Source: Spinellus fusiger | Taxonomy: Eukaryota; Mucoromycota; Mucoromycetes; Mucorales; Phycomycetaceae | NCBI GenBank assembly: GCA_025094145.1 | Contig: JALLLS010000078.1 | Location: 62,001-126,000, forward strand | Reading direction: 5' to 3' | DNA: 64,000 nucleotides | In this document: positions 24,201-36,743 of the stretch, piece after piece | Position numbering within the stretch: position 1 is the first letter of the stretch | How the letters are laid out: the number at the start of each line of letters is the position of its first letter | The notes under the pieces: generated by a model | Told to the model about the DNA's origin: nothing | The model's database searches: none | What the model saw: the letters and a program-made list of their open reading frames with translations, nothing else | Position numbers and translations under genes: made by a program

Positions 24201-26812
24201 AGAAGTCAATGTCATAGCCAAGGAATTAGAAAAGGACGTGGTCTATCAGTTTGTGATTCTTCATGAACAGACCTGTGCTAATCCTCCCTCCTTTTGGGAA
24301 CCCACTTTGAATCACCCGCCACGAGAGAATGCATTGTATTTTGCCAAAGACACCATGCCCTGTGTAGGTGTGTTGGGTGTAGACAAGAAACACCAAACTA
24401 CCTTTGTATGGTCTATAGAAGAAACAAAAGCACGTCTGGAGCGTATGCGTGACCTCTACCATGCTGTAGAAGGTGTGCTTGAAAGGGACAGTCTCCAGGC
24501 CCAAGATCTCTTTTACGAGACGCCTTTGTCTCTTTATTCTCTGATTGGAATAGCCAAAGTACCTATTCAGAACCTGGCTTTCCAGATGTCAGTAGAGAGC
24601 AATGTGGATGTGCTGTGTCGTCATTCTGGACGTGTGTTGGGTCGTCTTAGAGTGGTGATTTCACCCATGGCACGATCGACTGCTCGTAAAGTAGGCAATT
24701 TAACAGTACCTCTCTCCAGTGAAGCCCTGAAAGCACCTCGTCCAGAACAACTTCTTCATGTGGGCCAACAGCAGATCTTTGAGGTGCAACTGAATACTCT
24801 TTCTGATCTTAAGGAATCCGATGCCACCCAAATCCATGCTCAGTTTAGACTGTCTTCCTTTGGCAATGTTGAGCTTAACTCTTCTATGGATAAGTTGTAT
24901 GCCACAGATCCTATAAGTGGTTTTGGCGATGCTCCTATTGTGTTTGACTACCACCAGACACTCTTTACTACAGTCACAGCAGATATGTTTGAGACCATTA
25001 CCACCAAGGCATTGACCATTGAGATTCATGGGATTCCACAGCCAGCATTCCTTCATAGGATAGTCCAAGAGAGTCTTGAGCAGGAGGACATGGCCTCTCC
25101 TGTCACTGAAAAGACTCGTCTGGCACCCGACACAAAAACCCACCAGCACAGTCTGTACCTTTCAGCCAAAGAAGTATGGGAGCATCGGCTGGAAGGAGAC
25201 TTTGCATGCAGGGAGTGTCCAGAGAATGGCATTATCATGGAAGAAAGACATGATATTATTGCATGGATCCAACTCTGTGAATTGGGTCCAGAAGGAGAAT
25301 ACGAGCCAGTGGAGTTCATAGGACCCCAAGAGACAGGCGTCTTTTCCCTTCAACAGGGTCTCCAGCGCCGTCTCTCCATCACTCTTCAACACACTTCAGG
25401 AAAGAAGTTACCATGGCATACCATTGAGGATGTGTGTATTGGAGAGGTGTGTTTGGTAGATGCCAATGGTCTTCCTGTCCACTCCACAGTCCACTCCACC
25501 CCCACACCCTTTGTACCTATCCACCTATTCCCTGAACAGTCTTGTATGGGGGCCAATGACGGTACCTGCCGTCTTTCTGCCCAAGGACCATGGGATAGCT
25601 CTCTTCATAACTTTCTCTATCTGAACAGAGCCACCCCCTCCCAGCACAAAGTCAGAGTCACTCTCCAATGGTCTGTGGGCTGCAACACTCTTGCTGACCG
25701 TATGCATTTCAAAATGACTCTGGGATTGGACATTGGAGAGAGAGATGCTCGTGGCTTTTCTTCTCTGTTCTCTTTTCTGGGCACCCACAGGAGAGTGCAC
25801 CAACAGAGGGCAATCTTTCTTCTTCACTGCCAGCTTCCTCCTTCCCGCAAACTCAAGGATCTCTGGCGCCTCAACACAACAGACACCTATGTCCGGGGAG
25901 AAGAGCTATTGGGGCCCTGGCGTCCACGCGGCATTTCTCTTGTCCATGATTATAGGGAAGCACGTCAACGCATCCTTTCCCGCCAGGATGTGGCTATTAC
26001 ACGTCACACCCTTCTCCTTTCACAGCAGCAGCAGTCGCGTGTCTTGAAACGTGGCGACAATGTGTCCGTGCGCCCAGGGTGTTTGAATGAGGGAGAAAAG
26101 ACAGCACTGCTTGAGAAGGTGATTGGACTGTGGAAGCTTAAATTCTGTCCCCACAGCAAGGTAAGTTTCCCTTTCAATGCATGGCAGGACAGGAGAAATT
26201 CATCTCTGCATGACATTAGCTAGCCATTCCCGATGCATCCCATAGGACAGGAGAGAAGGGTGGGGAGTGTTTGCTGATGCCACACCTACAGCACATTTTG
26301 CTAAGGTAAAGAACAAGGCAGGGAGGGGATGTCTGTTTGAGAATAGAACAGCGGCTAAGTGTTTGCTGTGTTGCTTAGTGATACAGTGACTAAAAAGGGA
26401 TATTTACTCCACCCAGAGAATGCAAATGAGGGTTGGCTCAGGCACTGGTGTGTGCTCAAAAGGTAAGCATGGGCCAAGGTAGTACCTCTTTGGTGTGATG
26501 CTGACTAGACACGTGTAGGCCTTATATTCTTCTCTATACAGACGAGTCAGAACAGGAGGAACGTGGCATGATGAGTCTGACGTCGGTGCGAGTGGAGCCT
26601 TTGGAGGAGACATGTGCAGAGGTAGATAAAAGGACACGGAAGAAGACTGCACTGACACTGCTGCTGTTCTTTAGACTGCCAATGTGTTTGTTATCTACAC
26701 ATGCCACACTGTCCATCTTCTCCGGGCACCTGATGCTGCAGAGAGGGTAGACTGGATCTCCAAGATTGATCAGTTCTATCGAGTGGATTCTGAACAAGTC
26801 CAAATGAACTGA
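21269..26812 (+). CDS. kinesin-3 motor (Unc-104/KIF1 type) with FHA and PH domains
   Basis: Eleven exons (21269-21320, 21380-21619, 21684-21718, 21777-22052, 22098-22228, 22356-22545, 22600-26160, 26246-26305, 26398-26462, 26519-26621, 26675-26812) give 1616 residues in consistent phase. The N-terminal motor domain (~1-345) has the P-loop GQTGSGKS on its own 35-nt exon, switch I NETSSRSH, switch II DLAGSE and a lysine-rich loop 12 (KKRKTK), the K-loop that aids processivity in kinesin-3. A neck/coil segment follows, then an FHA domain at ~500-590 (VGR...SEHCW...VNG), short coiled coils near 740-820, and long KIF1-type middle regions. A C-terminal PH domain (~1510-1610: [22 protein letters not shown]) binds phosphoinositides on cargo. 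Fungal homologues carry early endosomes and vesicles to microtubule plus ends. ATG was chosen because [15 protein letters not shown] matches family N-termini. Confidence 0.97.
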
Positions 26813-26920
26813 ATTCATATCCTATTGTTCTATTTTTGCCCGTCTCTTCTCTTGCTTCCTTAATGAGACATTTCTTCAGATACCCGACAGAAGGAAGAGA
26901 GAGAGAGAGATATTTCATTC

Positions 26921-26955
<35 letters not shown>

Positions 26956-27533
26956 TCTTACAGTATATACTCTTATTGCTATTATCCTATGGTATCATCT
27001 TATAGTATTGCTATTATTCTATATGGCATTCTTATTCTTATTCTTATTCTTATCTATGGTATCGTATCGTAACCTGCCTCTCAAATTTTCTTTCACCTAC
27101 TTTCTACTCTACCACTACAAAAGCCACTCTTTCTTTGCCCACTCTTCTCCTACCTCAGGGGAAGAGGACAAGGAGAAAAAGGATAATGGGAGCCATTTGG
27201 TCTTGGTGTAACTCCGACCTATACTAATTTTATACGGATAAGATGAAGCATGTCCTTTTATTTTATATATTATTTCTACTTCACGTTTCTTTTACTGTTA
27301 AACTGCCTGTTTTTTTTTTACTCTTTCTTTTCCATAACTTTGCTTTGCTATTGTCTTTTGGGTGTTTAACGCCTCCCATACGCATACACAACACCAAGCA
27401 ACGCACCTGCCTTACAGACCTAGCAGCTATTGACCACTACTGTCACTCCCACTGCTGTCAGTGCTCCTAGTTACCACTGCCACTTCTTTAGCTACTCCTC
27501 TATTCTACATCAATCTCTCACTGGATACCACAC
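26813..27533 (+). promoter_or_regulatory. spacer and probable promoter of the SxIP protein gene
   Basis: The region begins with kinesin 3' sequence, a GA run and an (AC)n(TA)n microsatellite at 26921-26955, then TTATTCTTA-type repeats (26960-27060). From about 27060 it becomes pyrimidine-rich up to the ATG at 27534, as at other genes here. Short hydrophobic ORFs in it are by-products of T-rich sequence. Confidence 0.45.
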
Positions 27534-29248
27534 ATGTACTACGACACAGATCATGCAGGCACTTCTGCCATGACACCCGATGATACTTCTCTCAAACAAA
27601 ATGACGTCCAAGGCTGGCTCCTAGGAGTTCACGGCTATCGAGAAAACGCAAGAGACGCTGTTCAAAACAATAGACCACAGGCGTCACCAAGGTAAAAATA
27701 AAAAAAAGGGGGAAATAAGAAAGACCCATCTTGGTGTAAATAGACTCATGTGGGAGAACGTCTAGTATTGCTATGCCAACCATACGACAAGTACGCAAAG
27801 AACGCCCTGAATCCATCTCCTCCATTAGTTCTGAAGACAGCGTCAACTTGGAAGCCTTAATTAGCACTCACTTTACGGCAGACATGGATCAGGAAACAGA
27901 CTTGTCAGCATTGGCTGAACTCGATTTGGACGACTCCAATGAGAACTTTTGGAATATGGACGATGTAAGTGAATAAAGCCAACCAAACTGCACAACAGCA
28001 CCACAAACCAACCGAGTCTATCAAGGTATTGGTACCTTTTAGGCCTTCCACCACTCTATCCAATTTGACAGACCCAAAACCACCTCGTTCACTGCTAGAA
28101 CCAACTAGCAGTAAAGGATCACTGGTAAAGAACAAGAGCCAATACCAGCACCATGCATTCGGGACATTGGATAAATATGGTGTTGACGATGGATTTGAGG
28201 ACTTTCTGAATTTAAGGAGCAAGGTAAGTGTCCATGTCTCCCTTCCTTCTCTTATCCTTCTCTCTAGGGTGATGGTGAACTGGATGATCTTGATTGGAGT
28301 CCAGAGAGTGAAGGTAGGCTTGAACGGCAGAGAAGCACCATTAACTCTGTCTGTATAGAACTCATACCTGCTCTTCCCTCACCACGTGTAGTGGGCCATT
28401 CCATGTCCAAACATCGGCCACTTCTCTCTTCAGCTCACGACACAGCTAGACGACATAGATCAGGGAGCATTAGCAGTGAGAATAGTATGAACTCCCAATC
28501 CACCATTACTGCTCACCACTACAGTCGATACAGTGCTCCATCCCTCCATCCCTCTGAATCCTCTTCCTCCTCTCAATCCCACAGCCGACTCAGCAACTAC
28601 TCTGCTGGCAGCCAATCCTCCAATCAGTCTCTTCCTCGAGCAAGAACTGCTTCCAACAACATGCTTCAACAAAGCAGATCTTTTACAACCAACCAAGAAA
28701 CCCTACCACGACCCTCACGCGTACCATCGCATCTTGGACACAGCCAAAGCCAGTCTAAATTAGCCAAGCGAGCTTCTCATATTCCAGCCCCCTCCTCCAT
28801 CAGTGTAAAACCCATGAGTCCTGCTCCCCAACGGACAAAGTCAACCCACCCTAGTCTATCGCAAGAATCACGTCTTATAGGGTCTCAAAGCCGTAGTTCA
28901 AGTCGTGCCAGTCATATTCCTTCAGCAAGAGCCACTGTGTACCGCCTCACTTCTTCTACAGACTCTTCCTCCTCCTCCTCCTCTTCTTCCTCACGTCATT
29001 ACGGAATAAATCCACCGTCTTCTCCTGGCACTACTTCCCGCGCCGGTTCGCGACTCGGTATGCGGAGTACGACACCTGGACCACGGAATAGTTTGTTCGG
29101 TGCTCTTTCTTCAGAGACACGGGCCAAGGCACAAGAAAGCACTCTTCCCTCAAGTCGTCCACAGAGCTCACTAAGTACAGGAAGACCCAGTGGACTGCAA
29201 CCACCGGGGGTTCGAGGGTTAAGTAGGATAGGCATGGTGAAGAAGTAG
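27534..29248 (+). CDS. Ser/Arg-rich basic protein with two SxIP motifs (possible EB1-binding protein)
   Basis: Five exons (27534-27691, 27766-27964, 28026-28223, 28268-28313, 28359-29248) give 496 residues. The acceptor of exon 3 is the least certain; TCT at 28017 is an alternative that changes length but not frame. The N-terminal ~200 residues are acidic with short conserved-looking segments (QGWLLGVHGYREN, LAELDLDDSNENFWNMDD, GELDDLDWSPES). The C-terminal ~300 residues are low-complexity, Ser/Arg/Pro-rich and basic, ending GLSRIGMVKK. In this part SHIP occurs twice, at residues ~340 and ~385, each preceded by RA and flanked by Ser and basic residues. That is the SxIP context used by microtubule plus-end proteins to bind EB1. 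I recognise no named family. It lies head-to-tail downstream of the kinesin-3. Gene reality is well supported by splicing; function is inference. Confidence 0.72.
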
Positions 29249-32200
29249 CCTCTGTTCTGTTCTTATTTCACAACACAGCAATAACACCTAAACGTAGCAA
29301 TGGTAGTAGTAGTATTAGTAATATTAATAATATTAGTGGTGATAGTGATCATGGTGATAGGAGTGACAATGAGAGTGGTTTTTGTAGTGGTTTTTGTAGT
29401 GGTGATAGTGATGCAACCCACAACAAAAGTGGCAGTGATATGAGTGACTGATAAACTGATGAGAAAGATATGGGACACACAAATGTATGAAGATATATAT
29501 GTAGTGTATGAAATGACTATTTATTATTTGAACATTGGTATGCATTGTTCTCTTAGCCCTACATTCATGTTACCCTCTTGCTTTAATGAAGAAATGGGAT
29601 GTGTTTTATATATGAATGTATTCTAAATTTTCACCGCACAGTAGAGTAAGTAAAGATATCTTGTCATAAAGAGAGAGAGAGAGAGAAAGAACCTTATAAA
29701 GAAAAGGACACTCTTTATCAGTAAGATCCAATTCACTCTTCATACAAATACTTACAGACTCATAAATTAGAGTGTATTTATGCCTTTTTATCCAACTCTT
29801 CTATTTGCTATACTAAAAGATACAAATAGGATGTTTAACTGATACAATCAAGCAACCTACATAATAGCTAACAGAAGTATTGCTTTATCGAGAAGAGAAT
29901 ATGATATTCATACTATGGATACTAAGAAACCCTACTTTAATAGAACATGGACGTTGGAATTGTTTTTATACAACAACAAAACAATAACAGAATTTCACTC
30001 ATCAATAAAAACACATCCATTTGGATTTCATACCAAGTCTTTCTTTCATCTACACTCCATTCTACTTGCTTCTATCCACAGACTAAGAAAAGAAAGGGTA
30101 TAGGATTGGATTCTTTTTCTTATTCAATAAATATTACTTTATGGAATGCACAGTGCTGTCATTATGCAATATTTGAAAGAAAGAAAAAAAAATGTTACTT
30201 ATTTTCTTTTAGAAATGATCAAAGCAATAACACATTTTTCTTTACTTTTCTTTAAACACAGACTTCACTGTGATGGAAATGGCCTCCAAGAAAGAAAAGA
30301 ACAAGTGCAGAGTAGAAAAGAGAGTTATCATCACAACGAGTTCTCCACTCTAGACCCTCTCTTTTGAATGGAATGACTATGAAAAAGAAGACCCATTGCT
30401 ATCTTAATTTATAGAAACCCTCCAGCCTTACATGACACTCATCAACATGTGGTATTAATGTGGATGCATACACTACTTGTGATCATTCATGCTACTGTGA
30501 AAAGAGGCGCTTGAATTAAACACTTCAATACCTGCAGTGTATTTGTTCTATTCAAATATAACTCTTCTTTATCTTATTTTCCTGTTTTTTTGAGGTCTTG
30601 TCTGTAGATTTCTATTTCTCATTCAATTACTATTTTAAAATGCTCATACTGTGAGAAGAATAAGAAAAACTAGAGTAGAATAGAACACACTAGTAGTAAA
30701 CAAGTTGTGGGCAGGCTATTGGATTGACGACTCATAGTGGGTGTTCATGAGTGGATCTAATAAGGATGATAAGACTAATGTTTGTTTCCTATGCTCTGAA
30801 CCAATGCTACATTTATCTCCTAGAACTTCCTTTATTATCATAGGATAATATATACAGCTTATTACATACGCAGAAGTACTATTCTTTTTTCTTACTTGGC
30901 AACCTGTACAATATACAAGTTTCCTATGAGATTCATGAGATAGTATCAGAAAGAGACACGGATCTGTTGGGGGAAGGTAATGATAGATGAATATAAATAG
31001 AATAGAATATCAATAAGCTTCTGATAAATAAAGATGGATTATGCCTTTTATTTATAGATAGAACGTGATTTACATGGATGAGTTATCTTCATAACAGTGA
31101 AAACGTATTCAACTATTATATCTATGCCAAGAATAAGAAGTATTTAGAATACTATTATAGTTGATATTACATTCTATTTTACAATATATATGTGTACAGA
31201 AATAATAAGAATGTTACTTTTAGGATGATCATGAAGAATATTTAGCTTTTCTGCTCTATTTTTATATTACTTCATTTAATGTTGCATAAAATTACTCGAT
31301 CAGTTAATTTCTAATGCGTGGATTGATTTGTAAAACTCTTCAAAAGGAACTTCTCTTCCTTTATTGCCTAAATAATCTTCACATTTTCATATTTATTATT
31401 AGGCATCAAGTATTAGTGTTGACTATGGCTATTTTACTACTTAAAAACTTGATATTCATTCCAAATTCAACTAAAATATACTTTCTATTATTATTTATAG
31501 AGCATAGCCTCCCCCCCAATGATTACTTATGGATGTATTATTAGCAAAAAGGATCTTGTTCTTATTCATAATGATAATATTAATAGTAAGGATAGAGATA
31601 TTGATTAACTCGAAAAGACTTTTTTCAATAGCCTAAATTCTTTTATACCATTATTTTTAAATCATATGCTAGTGAATCAACAATAACAATGACAATATTA
31701 TTTTGATAAAGATGGTAAGCTGATGCTAACAAAGTAGGCATGATCATCTTATGATCTCCTGTACTCGTAACATAATACACAGGCAATGTGTTCTATACTG
31801 TAAACTTTTAATAACCAATGTAAATGTAAAAAGTTATTTAATGAATGCGTATATATGCTTGCACTTTATGTACATATTTAAACTGATACAATTTTTATTT
31901 AGTCTTTTTCTTGCTTTTTTCTTCTCTGTACTCTATTGAATATTGGTCTATGTTATGAATTGATCATTCTTTTTAAATATATATTTCAACTGAGTACATC
32001 TCACTTGATCTATGTATTTATCTCTTTTCTATATTGTATCATCAATATGAGATGATTAGTCTTAGGACAAGTCAACAGATGATTCAGCGTTCACGGCATA
32101 TCAAATGTCCACCCCGAATTTTCTGTCAGAGAGGATAGGAAATACACATTGAACTGAGGTATATTTATTTATTATTTTTTCTCACTATACTCTAGCATGA

Positions 32201-32765
32201 AATGACCTGAGAAATATTTGCTATTCATGTGCAAATATTGTTTTTTTTTCTTTCTTTCTCTCTAAAAGTACGAGTTAATTAATAGTTATATTTATATATA
32301 AAGGTCCCTAGGACTAATAATAAATACAGTAAATTATTAAAACTATAATAATAGCTAACTTTCATTTATCCATTCTCTATTAACACTCTCTTGTTTTGCA
32401 CTTTTCTTTTCTTTTTTTTCTTTTCTTTTTTTTATATGAAAATAGCATGTAACTTGAATAAGACACATGACAAATCCTGAGAACTCTTTATTGTTAAATT
32501 AAACACAATTGTATTATCAACAGAGTTATTTGAAGACTTTCCAGACTATAAGAGTTTATATGTCGATCAAAGGGACATCCTAGTAATATTTTTTCTATAG
32601 AGAACAACCCCATAAACAATAACGCTTTATTATGTAACCTTAAAGGTATAAACTCTGCTTAAGTTGAATTCATAGTTGCAACTACATACCAATATAATAG
32701 CAATGTTAATAACTTATACACACACGCACACGCACACGCACACGCACAAACATGTCTTTAGCTTA
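29249..32765. other. AT-rich gene-poor DNA, left part of a 15.6-kb block
   Basis: I see no supported gene. A degenerate GTAGTA/GTGATA repeat (29299-29430) follows the SxIP gene, and a GA run lies at 29669-29690. ORFs at 29915, 29947, 30146, 31314 and 31751 are short, Phe/Ile/Lys-rich and typical of random AT-rich sequence. Confidence 0.55.
32717..32747 (+). repeat. (CACACG)n microsatellite
   Basis: Five or so CACACG/ACGCAC units stand out as a GC-richer patch within AT-rich DNA. Confidence 0.85.
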
Positions 32766-32767
32766 GA

Positions 32768-33605
32768 TGGTTTTTAGACATCTGGTAGTGGCAGCTCGTG
32801 CATTGTGAATAAGGGGGAAAGGGCAAGATTCAGAGAGTACATCGGTACCTTGAGGGAGACTTTTGACCTGGAGTTTGCCGACTTTCTTTGATTCTTGGAA
32901 GGAGTGATTACTGATAAAAGGACAAAATCAGGTGCCGCGCTAGTCTATCTGCAAAAGAGTAAAATAAGTAGAAGGCATTGACACTCTGCTCAGTGGTTCA
33001 ATCAAAATGTAGGATCTAAACCCAGTAGAGTATTTTCAGGCTTAATAGAAGAAAAGTAATTGTGATTTTTTCTTGCTTGTGAGTAGTATACGTTAGTAAG
33101 GAAAGGTGATGAGTACTATCCTTACCTATAGGATGAAAAAAGAAATCAAATGTTTATTGATGATCATAAGTATTCAAACAAGTTATCAATATTCTAATGA
33201 TAAAAAAAAACTATTGTTTTTAATAATATGATTTTTTTTCCTTCTTTTAAATATTTATAAATATTTATGTATCTAAAATATTTCATTATAGAATAAGTGG
33301 ATTCTGGGTGGCGTGGGCTTGAAAGTGAAACTATGCCTTGAACTTGAACTATTTCTATAAAAAGAAAATCTTTACCTCTTCAAACAAAGAGGCTTATACT
33401 ACAAGCATATTCTTTCTTTCTTTTTTTTTTTTAAAAAAAAAGCCTGCAGTATGGATGACCATCAAGTATCCCTTATCCACACTAGAAATAAAGTTAATGC
33501 TAACCTCAAGTTGAACCATTTCCCATAACCGTGGAGAATAGACGTCTTTTATGTATGTATGTGTCTGCATTAATTTTGCAGCTGAATTTAACACTGCATT
33601 ATACA
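32768..33605 (-). pseudogene. possible decayed or unrecognised spliced gene
   Basis: Two minus-strand stretches look protein-like. One, ~33600-33508, encodes LNSAAKLMQTHTYIKD...LWEMVQLE before a GTTAGC donor. The other, ~32935-32765, reads SAAPDFVLLSVITPSKNQ...ALSPLFTMHELPLPDV before a stop, after a TTTTGCAG/ATAG acceptor region. Local GC content is higher than the surroundings. Sequence between them has no clear exons and no ATG suits the first piece. I recognise no family; it may be a relic or coincidence. Confidence 0.2.
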
Positions 33606-35743
33606 AGCATTAAACTCACCAAAATTTTCATTAGCTTTTAGGATTATATTATGCAAAGCACTGTAAAACACTGGTTACACTATTCTTATCCCTCATGTGC
33701 TGTGAGTGCAGAATTCAGCGTAGTTTCCCGGGAAAGTATATAGGTTGTCCTAAACCTTGGTATGAAAGTCAAGCAACCCCTCATTCATTTTATATTTATA
33801 TAAAAAATTAATATGAAAAGCGACACAGTCTTGAAACACTCAAGACTGTTAATTAAAAGATAGTATCATTTAAAATAAACACTTTTTAGTTCTATGAATA
33901 TATTCTTTTTTTTCTAGCATGGATTTTTATCCAGAATCGAAGTGTTGTAGTTTTAAAATATACTTCCTGTAGTGTTTCATCCAAGACATCTCTTGAACTT
34001 GAGTTTTACACACTCTATAATTTGAAATGGATGACTTGTGAGCTATTCATTATTTTACATCAATTAAGATAGGCTGATGTATAAGTGGGATTGACATTTC
34101 CATTTACTTTGTAGACTAAAGATTTTTTAGCTAAATGTTAGTGAGTCTGAAAAATAGATATTTAAATGTATGAATTAACAAAATACTATAAGATTATCAT
34201 CTTTATGTATTCTATATGTAAAACTAATCATACTTCTTTGAATATTAATCTTCTAATCTAATAGCCATATTTATTGATAAAAAGAAAATAATATTAACTA
34301 AATGAAGAGAAATAGCAACATACTTATTGAGTATCTAGAAATAAATACCCCATATCTATTTTTAAGTGTGCAACGGTTCTATCCATTTATCTATACTGTT
34401 TACTGCACTTGTGTTTTCAATATAATTTATGGATCCAATAAAACTAGTTTATAAATTCTCATCATGTATCTGTTCACTAATATTCCACAGAAAAAGGTGT
34501 GAGTATATATAAGCTACTGTGAGCAATCCATTTAATAATAATAAATAATTACACTAGAAAATAATAATAAAACTTAGGGAAAAGGTCAAGTCAAAAGAGT
34601 GTTCTGTGCTTTACATTTTAAGTAATAAACTGGGTGTTTCTTGAAAATAGAACTTGAAAGAAAAATAAAAATAAAAACATAGTCAGGGTTCAGTTGAATG
34701 GCATAGATCGTACGTTTGTTCAATTCTCAAAGAGTTACTTAGACATTACGTATCATTCAATGACATATAAGTTTGAACTTTTCCTCCCTATTCTCTATTT
34801 TTAAATTTCATTGAAGAGCCTTGGTAAAAGAAAACGCCTAACATGAAAAGAAACCCTTTTGACGATCGCAATTTTCTCCTTACCACACACAGTATCCATT
34901 TCCATGCGAATCTCGACTCCAAAATTCTTTAGGAAAAAAGAATACTGACTCATTTGCGTACCTATATGCTTGCTTGTGGTTTTATGTACATCTTCATGTA
35001 GTGTGCTTCTTTTCTGCTTCTTTTCTCCCTTTTTATTTTATTTTTTTATTTCCCTCAAGTATTTCGCTGTAAAAGAGTGAGTTTAAGATTTTTTATTTTA
35101 TTTTTTATTTTGTTTCCTCCAAAGATAGAATAGATTATTACCAAAAATAAAATAAAAATTTGGTTTTTAGAAACCTATTTACTTATACTTTTATTGGTCA
35201 AACTTTAGTCGCATGAATGATGTCTACTTTTACTGGTCAATGCCTTTGTAATTGTGCCTGAAGCTACTGTATTTATCTCAAAAGTACAGTGGGTGTGATA
35301 AAGAACAAACAACAAGAAGAAAAAAGATAAAATTTGTTTCAGTCATATCCAACTTCTCTCGCTCACTTTTTGGCCCTTCATCTTAATGCAGGAATAGATC
35401 CAACAAACATGCAACTACAATCTTTGTGAAGATGAAGTTGATGTCACATGCAGGGCATTATGATGTCTCTCTTTTTCCTTCTCTCTTTCCCTTCTCTTTT
35501 CAAGTGTGTGGCTATAAACAGTGAGAATAATAAGCTAAATACTTATTAGGCTTTTTATCCTTTTTTTTCTCCTTCTTAACGCCATCCATGAGTGAATAGC
35601 AATGATGACAGCAATCTAATAGAAACACTAAAAAAACACATACACACGCACATAGAGGAAGGATCTTCATAAAAGTTTTTTCAGGTAATTCTGCCACCTG
35701 CTTTGATTTCTTTTTCTTCATTATTTATCAGCACGAATATTAG
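33606..35743. other. AT-rich gene-poor DNA
   Basis: Nothing supported as a gene. T/A-rich tracts dominate, including TTTTATTTT runs near 35030-35115. A T/A palindrome lies just left of this interval at 33418-33442. ORF 35512-35721 (minus) is Lys/Cys/Val-rich and has no family resemblance. Confidence 0.5.
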
Positions 35744-35799
35744 CGTGCGATGTGTGCGATAAAAGAGTAAAGGGCAATCTTAAGAGACACAAGAAATAA
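35744..35799 (+). pseudogene. C2H2 zinc-finger-like fragment
   Basis: After a TTAG acceptor-like site at 35740-35743 the frame reads CDVCDKRVKGNLKRHKK and stops (TAA 35797-35799). The Cys-x2-Cys, the hydrophobic positions and the L-x2-H spacing match a classical C2H2 finger, but the second histidine is missing. It could be a terminal exon of an unseen small gene or a relic. No upstream exon was identified with confidence. Confidence 0.3.
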
Positions 35800-35953
35800 A
35801 TTTATTAGAAGATAGTATACATGCTGTTGTCATTGGTAAATTGTATAACAGCCATCCTTAATTTTGCCAAGACAAAATTATTTTAATGTAGATGCTGCAT
35901 ACATGATACATTCATCCTTTCCCTCAAAGAGGCAGACAATGTGTGTTGAGTGG

Positions 35954-36301
35954 TTACGGCATAAAGACAATTCTAGTGCATGGGAACTGGCTTTTTGTAA
36001 GTGTCTCAACGTGCCGCCGGTTTTGGTCTGTGTTTTTAAAGGTTTGTTCATCTTCTGGTGATATTAAGTCTATTGAAGGATATTCTTGTTCAAATGAGGA
36101 TGTGGAGAGTGCATCAAAGACTTCTTCTGTTGGTGATTTACGATCATATTCAGCTGAGCTGTGTGTATAAAAAACCGTGTCTATCGCGTAAAAGCGTACT
36201 GATTTAGAGGATCTAGAAGAGTGGCTCGACCAGCTATTTTGTGATTTGCGTCTGGAAAGATTGGTTCGTAACCGACGCCATTGGAGAGAAAGAGAGATCA
36301 T
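35954..36301 (-). CDS. hypothetical protein with a KSVRF (PP1-docking-like) motif
   Basis: A 115-residue frame starts at an ATG at 36301 (the frame stays open about 110 nt further upstream). It has an Arg/Ser-rich N-terminus, then SSKSVRFYAIDTVFYTHSSAEYDRK, then an acidic segment. KSVRF fits the RVxF consensus by which many proteins dock on protein phosphatase 1; this is a motif match only. The base composition is less AT-biased than the flanks, unlike a random ORF. I cannot name a family. It may be one exon of a longer gene including the ORFs to its right. Confidence 0.45.
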   Translation of the reverse strand: MISLSLQWRRLRTNLSRRKSQNSWSSHSSRSSKSVRFYAIDTVFYTHSSAEYDRKSPTEEVFDALSTSSFEQEYPSIDLISPEDEQTFKNTDQNRRHVETLTKSQFPCTRIVFMP

Positions 36302-36464
36302 ATGTAATGTGCACGTAGTTTGGAAATGAATTGATTGTCGTGAAAAGAATGAAGAAAAATAATGAGGAATCCAAGAAAGGATGAAAACTGGTTCTCAGTA
36401 GCCTTTTTATATTGTTCAAGATAAACTTCAAAATAAAATATAACTGCAGGAGTCTTATATTTTA

Positions 36465-36743
36465 TTACTGTATTTGTCTATATTCTTGGCTATGGTATGG
36501 CTGAGTAGCTATTAGATTAATAGTCAACAAGGGTAGCATCTTTACTAAACCGATAACTGGCCGACTTATGAATTGCCGAGCTAAACAATTATCTACATAT
36601 ACTAGCAGAGATGATGTCTTGAGGTGCTCTTGAACAAATGACCAAGAATAGGCAAATTCACAAGTCTTGGCATTTTGCTCGTCCGTGAAGTCAATGTTTC
36701 CAGGAGTCTTTGTCTCATTTACAACAAATTGTAGTGGTGTGTT
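36465..36743 (-). CDS. exon-like open frame without a start codon
   Basis: A 92-residue minus-strand frame opens right after an AAAAG acceptor-like site and ends at TAA 36465-36467. The translation (NTPLQFVVNETKTPGNIDF..., CEFAYSWSFVQEHLK, LARQFISRPVIGLVKMLPL) is of balanced composition and protein-like, but has no Met near its start, so it would be an internal or last exon. GGTTTA|GTAAAG within it is a possible donor. The upstream exon is unknown; 37448-36993 is a candidate. No family recognised. Confidence 0.35.
   Translation of the reverse strand, partial: NTPLQFVVNETKTPGNIDFTDEQNAKTCEFAYSWSFVQEHLKTSSLLVYVDNCLARQFISRPVIGLVKMLPLLTINLIATQPYHSQEYRQIQ

Noticed and set aside
29263..29545. Thr/Ile- and His/Tyr-rich minus-strand ORFs after the SxIP gene
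   Set aside because: They derive from a degenerate GTAGTA/GTGATA repeat.
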